The notes under the pieces: model-generated | The model's database searches: none | The model's input: only the letters and a program-made list of their open reading frames with translations | What the model was told of the DNA's origin: nothing | From: Caldifarciminota bacterium | Lineage (GTDB): Bacteria; Hydrothermota; 32-111; QNBC01 | Direction of reading: 5' to 3' | Assembly (NCBI GenBank): GCA_023132105.1 | Contig: JAGLYS010000116.1 | Location: forward strand, 1 to 5,015 | Length of the DNA stretch: 5,015 bases | Translations under genes and position numbers: made by a program | In this document: one piece after another, positions 1-5,015 of the stretch | How the letters are laid out: the number at the start of each line of letters is the position of its first letter | Numbering within the stretch: the first letter of the stretch is position 1

Positions 1-892
1 CGGGATAAGGAATAAATTCTACCATATTATAACCTGTCCATTGCCAACTCCCAGAAACACCGGGAGATATGTTGATAGCTGATTTCAAATCCACACTTTT
101 ATTCATATTTTCACTGAATGCAATATAGATTTTTTGATTTAAATATACATTATTCTGCCCCTTAAATGGGATTGTAATCTTGGCTTTTGGTCTGAAATTG
201 GCAATAACAACCTTAATATCTTTAGTAACATAATTACTATCAATATCAAATGCTTTTACTCTGACATAATATACTCCGTCCCTAAATTTTGCATCTTCGA
301 TTGAATCAGCATAAATTGAATCTGTTGCTCCTGCCTTTTGCTTTGTATTCCAATACCAGTTCCTTAAATTTGTATTTGAATTAAACGGATCATTTGTTAC
401 ATAATAACGAAAATTGGAATCAGTAGAGTTGTCTGCATATATTAACCCTAAAAGGTTTTTCGATGGTATAATGTTAAATTTTATTTTCTCCCAATATGGC
501 TTTACAATAAAATAACTCTTATTTAAAACCTCATATCCTATACAATATATCGATACATTATATATCATAGAATGTTTCCTTGTATCAATTCTCGTATCTC
601 CTGCTATTGAAACTATATCCACTTTCCCGTTTAATAATCCGGTCATTGGACAATCAGAAGCATGTCTGTAGAACTTAATGGAATCAATATGAGGATTGGT
701 AGAATCATTGTAATATTGAAGTCCATCAGCGTGAAGACAACTAATTATAGGATGAGCACCATTTAATCCTTCCCTGAAATGAAGATGCCCTTCATTATCA
801 TATATTATACCTATACTATCAGTATCTACACCTATGCTAATTATTGGGTAAATAAATGATAATGTGATTAGTATTAAAATTAGCTTTTTCAT
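1..892 (-). CDS. Secreted Ig-like (Big_5) surface protein, 3' end outside window
   Basis: An open frame of 297 codons runs from ATG at 892-890 to the window edge without a stop, so the C-terminus is missing. The product begins MKKLILILITLSFIYPIIS, a clear signal peptide (Lys2-Lys3, then a hydrophobic core at about 4-18). Cleavage after Gly21 (Ser19-Ile-Gly) is inferred. Residues 22-155 form a beta-rich region I cannot assign to a family. Residues 160-233 look like an Ig/Fn3-type sandwich ending in DGVYYVRVKAFDIDSN. From about residue 235 a bacterial Ig-like Big_5 (SbsA-type) domain starts: a proline-led strand, IYIAFSENMNKSV at 255-267, then INISPGVSGSWQW at 273-285. This matches the family pattern of FSExM followed by ISP and GxWxW. 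Such domains are structural modules of extracellular proteins, and no catalytic motif is visible. The start is supported by the signal peptide and by an AAGG eight bases upstream. Codon use differs from the upstream gene (ATT-GAT rather than ATC-GAT). The biological role is unknown. Confidence 0.87.
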   Translation of the reverse strand, partial: MKKLILILITLSFIYPIISIGVDTDSIGIIYDNEGHLHFREGLNGAHPIISCLHADGLQYYNDSTNPHIDSIKFYRHASDCPMTGLLNGKVDIVSIAGDTRIDTRKHSMIYNVSIYCIGYEVLNKSYFIVKPYWEKIKFNIIPSKNLLGLIYADNSTDSNFRYYVTNDPFNSNTNLRNWYWNTKQKAGATDSIYADSIEDAKFRDGVYYVRVKAFDIDSNYVTKDIKVVIANFRPKAKITIPFKGQNNVYLNQKIYIAFSENMNKSVDLKSAINISPGVSGSWQWTGYNMVEFIPYP

Positions 893-900
893 CTATTTCG

Positions 901-904
901 CCTT
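901..904 (-). promoter_or_regulatory. Ribosome binding site of the 892-start gene
   Basis: The minus strand reads AAGG, then eight bases (CGAAATAG), then ATG at 892-890. This short Shine-Dalgarno core at normal spacing supports the chosen start, together with the signal peptide that begins exactly there. Confidence 0.6.
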
Positions 905-997
905 AAATCCTATTGATTCTTGACATTCAATTCTTGTAAATTGTTACTTGCAACCTACCACTATGTTATTTCTTCCTTTTCCTATTTAATTAGTTAT

Positions 998-1025
998 ATT
1001 ATATCATATTTCAAATTAAAATCAA
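998..1025 (-). promoter_or_regulatory. Sigma-70-type extended -10 promoter for the 892-start gene
   Basis: On the minus strand TTGATT (1025-1020) is followed after 16 bases by TATAAT (1003-998), a perfect -10 hexamer. It is preceded by TGA (1006-1004), which makes the extended -10 form TGnTATAAT. Transcription would start near 991, giving a leader of about 100 bases before the ATG at 892. I see no riboswitch-like fold or convincing leader peptide in that leader, only an AGGAAAAGGAAG purine run near its 5' end. The surroundings are AT-rich, so a chance match is possible, but the fit and orientation are good. Confidence 0.6.
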
Positions 1026-1067
1026 GAACAGAAGAGAAACAAGGAATGACAATGCCATAGAGAACGT

Positions 1068-1102
1068 AAATTGTGAATTTTAAATTGCAAATTACGAATT
1101 CA
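1068..1102. repeat. Five-copy degenerate heptad array (RAATTNN)
   Basis: AATT occurs at 1069, 1076, 1083, 1090 and 1097, exactly seven bases apart each time. The units are AAATTGT, GAATTTT, AAATTGC, AAATTAC and GAATTCA. After a two-base slip a sixth unit, AAATTCA, follows at 1105-1111. The array resembles the short tandemly repeated heptanucleotides known from cyanobacteria and other bacteria. It is flanked by an inverted pair, GAATGACAA (1044-1052) and TTGTCATTC (1126-1134). Its function is unknown. Confidence 0.7.
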
Positions 1103-1144
1103 TTAAATTCATGATTTTCTCCTCTTTGTCATTCTACCTTTCCT

Positions 1145-1274
1145 TGTCATTCTGAACTTGATTCAGAATCTCATACCAGATCCTGAAATAATACTGAATC
1201 AAGTAATGTCACCCTGAATCCTGACCTGCGTCAGGACAGGTTTATTTCAGGGTCAGCACAGGACCAGGATGACA
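1145..1274. repeat. Palindromic, MITE/REP-like element of about 130 bases
   Basis: The ends are inverted repeats: TGTCATTCTG (1145-1154) against CAGGATGACA (1265-1274), 9 of 10 matching. Inside are several further pairs: ATTCTGAA/TTCAGAAT (1149-1156 with 1162-1169, five-base loop); ACTTGATTCAG/CTGAATCAAGT (1156-1166 with 1194-1204); a 13-base pair with one G:T (1179-1191 with 1242-1254); ACCCTGAA/TTCAGGGT (1211-1218 with 1246-1253); and TCCTGAC/GTCAGGA (1219-1225 with 1230-1236, loop CTGC). AATGTCACCCTG (1205-1216) also pairs with CAGGATGACATT (1265-1276) with one mismatch. The TTGTCATTCT motif is repeated directly at 1126-1135. No coding sequence is present. I infer a dispersed non-autonomous or REP-like element. 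No clear target duplication is seen. Confidence 0.65.
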
Positions 1275-1280
1275 TTGTAG

Positions 1281-1300
1281 GGGCACGATGCATCGTGCCC
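1281..1300. repeat. Perfect 20-base palindrome
   Basis: GGGCACGATG is followed directly by its exact reverse complement CATCGTGCCC, a perfect palindrome with no spacer. It is clearly richer in G+C than the surrounding DNA and sits only six bases from the 130-base palindromic element. It could be a dispersed intergenic repeat, a dimeric protein-binding site, or a cruciform-forming sequence. No T-run follows on either strand, so it is not a standard intrinsic terminator. Confidence 0.8.
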
Positions 1301-1324
1301 TAATTCGTGAAATAGAAATAAATA

Positions 1325-1490
1325 ATATTCCCTACCCCATTCGTGAAATTTGTCTCCAATTCGTGGAATCAAGATAAAAAGATATTCCGTTCTCTTAGTG
1401 AAATTATTCCCTAATTCGTGAAATTAAAGCAATAATTATCTCCCCTTCTCTTAGTGTAATTCGTTCCAAATTCGTGAATTCGTGGTGGAT
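1325..1490. repeat. Three degenerate tandem units of about 56 bases with AATTCGTG motifs
   Basis: Units begin near 1325, 1382 and 1438. Each opens with a version of ATATTCC, continues with TT[C/A]GTGAAATT about 15 bases later, then has CC and AATTCGTGRAAT. Units 1 and 2 share ATATTCC at 1325 and 1382. Units 2 and 3 share TTCTCTTAGTG at 1390-1400 and 1446-1456, an offset of 56. AATTCGTG or close variants occur near 1302, 1339, 1358, 1394, 1413, 1450, 1458, 1469 and 1477, the last two in direct tandem. The array lies 16 to about 180 bases downstream of the large gene's stop. It has no conserved repeat-spacer structure, so it is not a CRISPR array. Confidence 0.65.
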
Positions 1491-1505
1491 CTCTCTTTCC
1501 CTCTC

Positions 1506-4500
1506 TCAATACAATTTCACCAACTTTATTGTCTTTTTATAATCTCCCAATTCAACCTTAATGAAATATACACCCTGACTCGGCATTATATCATTTCCAA
1601 TAGGAACCGAATAATAACCCTGCTTTTTAAGTCCGCTGTCCAGTGTCTTTAACTTTCTCCCCATTATATTATATAAAGCAATCTTAACATTTGCTTTTCT
1701 TGAAAGTGCATATTTCAATATCGTTCCGTTTCTCACGGGATTCTGCGGAAGTTTCGCAACATATGTCGAATCAACCAATCTCTTTCTGAAAATGCCCGAA
1801 TTGCCATTAATCCAGATATAATATCCCGTATCAGGATATCTTGCATTGTTGCAAATCAATGAAGAATCGTATGCAACTATGAAATAATTCAATGTGTCCT
1901 CCGTAAATAGCATCGAATAATAGTAATTACTATCCATACTGCTATCCGAAGGTATAACGAATATACTGTCATTACATTCATATCCGAATGAATCCCATCT
2001 TATTCCGGATGTATCCTTCAATATGGCATTGATTTGAACAATATCCCCGATAGCGGATGTTATTAAAACAGTATCGAGTAACGGAGGTGTTAAATCAATA
2101 AAGACATCCCATGGACTGGAAAAGAACGAATTATTCGGATTATCGAATTTTGCTTCTACTTTGTATGAATATCTACTATTTTCACCAGCAGAAGAATCTA
2201 CGAATAGCGTATCGCTTATATCCGATCCTATCTCCGACCAGATAGTATCATTATAGGAATATCTTAGAACATTGAATGATAATATGGAAGATTGTCTCTT
2301 TCTGCTTTCGGGTATATATGACATAAACCCGCTTATATGTGCTTCTCCTGATGTTAAATCTGACCATTTGTTATCCGAATAGATTGCCGAATGACTTCCC
2401 GTGCCATATCCGTCGAATATGATCCCCTTATCTGATAAGCATTTAAGTCCTATAAATATGCCATTTTCATTCACCTGTATATCGGGGAAATCAAATTCTT
2501 CATATTCATTTACACTTCTTTCGAATATAATCGAATCGGTTTGTGTACCGGGAAGAGAATCGCAAACCTGATATATATATACTATTATAGTATCGATGTC
2601 TCTTGTATTTTCCAATGCCTTAATTCTGATATTGAACATTGTTCCCGATTTTGTACTGTCGATATCCGCAAATGACACGCCTATTTTATTCAATCTTGCC
2701 GGCAAATACTGTGGAATGAATTTCACCGCTACAATTGTATCCTTTACATTAACCGTATCCGATTTAATCCCACAATGATATGTTATCATCTCGGAAGGCG
2801 GGAACCAGCTTAGCACTACTACCGTATCCGTATTATATGTCGGTTCGCTCCATAAAGGTTTCATAGGCGTCAATACCCAAAATGATTTCAAACCGTCACC
2901 GGGATATTGTGTACAATTACCGAATGAATCCCGTGCCGTTATATAGTATTCGATTAATGTCCCTCTCGATTGTGCGGGAATTATATATCTATATGTATTA
3001 TCTCCCGTTTTGCTCGATGTAACCGCATACCAGTATGATCCGATACTTGAAGTACGATAATATAATGTATCGTATATCGTATTATTGGAATCCGGACTCG
3101 ATATTTGAACATTAACCTCATACGGTATCGATGAATATGTATTCTCGGGTTCGCTTATAATCGTTATCTCGGGAGCTATTGTATCAGGTATCTCCACATC
3201 GAAGTATTGTATCATTCCCGCAATGCTCACACTGTCCCTTATAAGATTGAGATACATCTCATTCATTCCTCTTTCGAACCCGATTATCGGGTATTTCAAT
3301 TCGAAGTTATTTGGAGTCTCCTTACTCAACGATAAATCGACCGTATCGACTTCCAAACCTGTCGATGAGAGGATTAACGAACAGTTCATATCTATATCCG
3401 AATATATATTTATCCACAATTTTGCAGTATCTTCAAGATGATATATATTCGTGTCCATAATTACCTTATTGAAATAGACCGTTATACCCGTAACATCGAA
3501 CGGATGGCTTCCTTCCAATATTGTAGAATCCGATCTCTCGATAATTCGTTTCCCTTCCATCCATTCTTTGGCTATTTTCTTCTGATTATCTACAAAATCC
3601 TTATGAGATACCAATTGTCCATCGTTAATTACTTTATTAAATGATACCTCCTCTTTACATTCGATTCTATGATGTAATTTAGAGCCATCGGAAGATTTAC
3701 TATTATTCGATAATTGATAATCGATCGAATAACTGCCCGATCGTGTCCAATCGGGAATTGTAAATGAAAATTCGGTTGTATCACCCGAAAGTATAAAACT
3801 GTCTTCTACAATGTTGTTTGGAGAAAAATATACATTATATTTGAAATTATAGTTCGTATCGGGGAAATTCTTATAAATTGTTGCTTTAACCGTATCGAGC
3901 AGTTCGTATCTCCCCTTATCCGTAACAACTGTAAGGGAATCATTCATAGAATAGATATACCTTTCATCCAATATGATGGATCTGCCTGATGGATAATATA
4001 TACCCCATGCGGCTTTCGGTATCAAATCCGATACGGGCAAATTAAATGTTATAATCTCCCTCTGATATGGAAATGTATCGAATACCGTTGTATCGATAGC
4101 ATTTAGTATATATAGAAGTGAATCCATCCACTGGTTAATCGTTAATATATTTTCAACCTTAATCTGTGTCCAAATAGATATAGGATAATTTACACCCGTA
4201 TCGACATCGGTCCAATTGCCTTTCCCGATTGTAGAATCCGTTCTAAAACTGAGTTTGAGAGAATCATTCGATACATACCAATTAAATGCTATGGAATCGT
4301 TACCCTCCGTGTTTATCGGATCGAACATATATATAGATGATGTATCGAAATATAGCGTATCCCTGCCTGAAGTATTACCGGATATACCCTTTTCCATACC
4401 ACCGAGTATAAACGATGTATCTTCGGAATAATTCCCGTATTGTATGGCTGCATCCAGTATACCGCTCCACATATTATGATTATCGATCAATATGGATAGA

Positions 4501-5015
4501 TATGCGGTATCACCGTCGTAATATACCGGTTTATCAAGCGAATCACTTGCACTTATATCTACACCTTCGATCCGTAATTTAAAGAATGTATCCGTCTCGG
4601 GATAATAACCGTTCAATATCGAAACATTACATATATATTCTCCTCCTGGCATATCATTCGGGATATAAAATACCTGTGAGGACGAATCGGTGGATAAAGG
4701 ATCGATTTCCATATATGTGTTTAGATTTATTACATCCGCCCAATTGGCTGAAATCATTCTATTCCCTTTTGCATTACCTATATTGCCAACCGAAAGTGAT
4801 ACGATACCCGAATCACCTAATGGCAGATAATAATCATCAGGTATACTGTTGAATTTATATATGGGGCAAAATTGTAAATCCGTTACCTTTTCGACTATGG
4901 GTATGCCCCCGTCTCTAACCTGTGCCGTAAACGGATACTGACCTTCATCTACAATATATTGCAGACTGAATATAATTGTGTCTGTTTGTTGAGACGGAAT
5001 ATCCACAATCGTATC
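1506..5015 (-). CDS. Giant multidomain secreted beta-sandwich protein with C-terminal sorting domain, 5' end outside window
   Basis: The frame is open from the window edge to TGA at 1508-1506, giving 1169 visible residues (first visible codon = 1). A GTG at 5006 lies inside a beta strand, has no signal peptide after it, and is not the start. Residues 1-46 are the tail of a sandwich domain. Four sandwich modules then open with YYLPLGDS (62), VYYDGDT (164), RYELLDT (369) and IYHLEDT (524), reminiscent of macroglobulin MG2 or CARDB domains. A charged helical insert lies at 468-493. An Ig-like domain spans 611-714 (IPAQSRGTLIEYYITARDSFGN). An Fn3 domain (719-749 and 910-973) is interrupted by a jelly-roll domain (750-902). 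A second Ig-like domain is at 974-1070. Residues 1086-1169 form a T9SS type A / FlgD-like domain (QNPVRNGT, ALYNIMGRKLKTL, GVYFIKVELG). The domain calls rest on pattern recognition. No protease triad or metal motif is visible. I infer export to the cell surface or medium; the function is unknown. Confidence 0.9.
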   Translation of the reverse strand, partial: DTIVDIPSQQTDTIIFSLQYIVDEGQYPFTAQVRDGGIPIVEKVTDLQFCPIYKFNSIPDDYYLPLGDSGIVSLSVGNIGNAKGNRMISANWADVINLNTYMEIDPLSTDSSSQVFYIPNDMPGGEYICNVSILNGYYPETDTFFKLRIEGVDISASDSLDKPVYYDGDTAYLSILIDNHNMWSGILDAAIQYGNYSEDTSFILGGMEKGISGNTSGRDTLYFDTSSIYMFDPINTEGNDSIAFNWYVSNDSLKLSFRTDSTIGKGNWTDVDTGVNYPISIWTQIKVENILTINQWMDSLLYILNAIDTTVFDTFPYQREIITFNLPVSDLIPKAAWGIYYPSGRSIILDERYIYSMNDSLTVVTDKGRYELLDTVKATIYKNFPDTNYNFKYNVYFSPNNIVEDSFILSGDTTEFSFTIPDWTRSGSYSIDYQLSNNSKSSDGSKLHHRIECKEEVSFNKVINDGQLVSHKDFVDNQKKIAKEWMEGKRIIERSDSTILEGSHPFDVTGITVYFNKVIMDTNIYHLEDTAKLWINIYSDIDMNCSLILSSTGLEVDTVDLSLSKETPNNFELKYPIIGFERGMNEMYLNLIRDSVSIAGMIQYFDVEIPDTIAPEITIISEPENTYSSIPYEVNVQISSPDSNNTIYDTLYYRTSSIGSYWYAVTSSKTGDNTYRYIIPAQSRGTLIEYYITARDSFGNCTQYPGDGLKSFWVLTPMKPLWSEPTYNTDTVVVLSWFPPSEMITYHCGIKSDTVNVKDTIVAVKFIPQYLPARLNKIGVSFADIDSTKSGTMFNIRIKALENTRDIDTIIVYIYQVCDSLPGTQTDSIIFERSVNEYEEFDFPDIQVNENGIFIGLKCLSDKGIIFDGYGTGSHSAIYSDNKWSDLTSGEAHISGFMSYIPESRKRQSSILSFNVLRYSYNDTIWSEIGSDISDTLFVDSSAGENSRYSYKVEAKFDNPNNSFFSSPWDVFIDLTPPLLDTVLITSAIGDIVQINAILKDTSGIRWDSFGYECNDSIFVIPSDSSMDSNYYYSMLFTEDTLNYFIVAYDSSLICNNARYPDTGYYIWINGNSGIFRKRLVDSTYVAKLPQNPVRNGTILKYALSRKANVKIALYNIMGRKLKTLDSGLKKQGYYSVPIGNDIMPSQGVYFIKVELGDYKKTIKLVKLY

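Larger units (their letters stand above)
893..1505. other. Repeat-rich intergenic region, no gene seen
   Basis: These 613 bases lie between the TGA of the large upstream gene and the ATG of the next minus-strand gene. All frames are broken by frequent stops, and I find no credible small gene, tRNA or structured RNA family. From high to low coordinates, in the direction of transcription, it holds a purine run just after the stop (the CTCTCTTTCCCTCTC stretch on the plus strand), three AATTCGTG-based units, a perfect 20-base palindrome, a 130-base palindromic element, an AATT heptad array and a promoter. No hairpin followed by a T-run on the minus strand was found, so how the upstream transcript ends is unclear. 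Confidence 0.8.

Noticed and set aside
1..892. Co-transcription of both genes as one operon
   Set aside because: They are separated by 613 repeat-rich bases, and the downstream gene has its own good promoter at 998-1025. Read-through cannot be excluded.
893..991. Riboswitch or leader peptide in the leader of the 892-start gene
   Set aside because: Only weak short stems such as ATTGA/TCAAT are visible, with no known aptamer core and no well-placed start codon with a ribosome binding site.
1145..1274. Autonomous insertion sequence
   Set aside because: It is only about 130 bases, has no reading frame for a transposase, and shows no clear target-site duplication.
1281..1300. Intrinsic terminator for the large gene
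   Set aside because: The palindrome has no loop, and the minus strand continues CTACAATG with no T-run. The other hairpins in the gap also lack a T-run.
1302..1490. CRISPR array
   Set aside because: The repeated words are short and variable, unit spacing is not repeat-spacer-repeat, and no cas gene is present.
2596..4852. Short plus-strand open frames of about 60-90 codons at 2596, 3223, 3438, 4216 and 4586
   Set aside because: They lie antisense to the well-supported large gene, have no recognisable domains or clear ribosome binding sites, and look like chance frames opposite a real coding sequence.
5004..5006. GTG as start codon of the large minus-strand gene
   Set aside because: The frame stays open to the window edge (Asp-Thr-Ile before it), the residues around it form a beta strand, and no signal peptide follows, so the true start lies outside the window.

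Overview
The window is AT-rich bacterial DNA. It carries two minus-strand genes for large secreted, all-beta surface or cell-envelope proteins, separated by a 613-base intergenic stretch packed with repeats. Both genes are cut by the window: the right-hand one lacks its 5' end and the left-hand one lacks its 3' end. The C-terminal sorting-type domain (T9SS type A / FlgD-like Ig), the chains of Ig-like, Fn3 and jelly-roll modules, and the palindromic intergenic repeats suggest an uncultivated Gram-negative lineage of the FCB group or a candidate phylum such as WOR-3 or Cloacimonadota. That placement is inference. The one good promoter is of the ordinary sigma-70 type (TTGATT, 16 bases, TGATATAAT), not the TAnnTTTG type usual in Bacteroidetes.

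Layout from right to left, in the direction of transcription. Positions 5015-1506 encode at least 1169 residues: a partial beta-sandwich, four sandwich modules that each open with a Y-x(3,4)-D-[ST] motif, a charged helical insert, an Ig-like domain, an Fn3 domain with a jelly-roll domain nested inside it, another Ig-like domain, and a C-terminal sorting domain. Positions 1505-893 are non-coding. Read on the plus strand they hold an AATT heptad array (1068-1102), a roughly 130-base palindromic element (1145-1274), a perfect 20-base palindrome (1281-1300) and three degenerate units of about 56 bases built on AATTCGTG (1325-1490). A promoter (998-1025) and ribosome binding site (901-904) serve the next gene. 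Positions 892-1 encode the first 297 residues of a second exported protein, with a signal peptide, a beta-rich middle and the start of a Big_5 (SbsA-type) Ig-like domain.

No enzyme active site, defence system, RNA gene, CRISPR array or transposase is visible. The genes probably belong to a surface or extracellular protein repertoire, but the long repeat-filled gap and the separate promoter argue against a single operon. The most notable signals are the nested Fn3/jelly-roll architecture, the mosaic of unrelated repeats in the gap, and a strong TCGA codon-context bias in the larger gene that its neighbour lacks.
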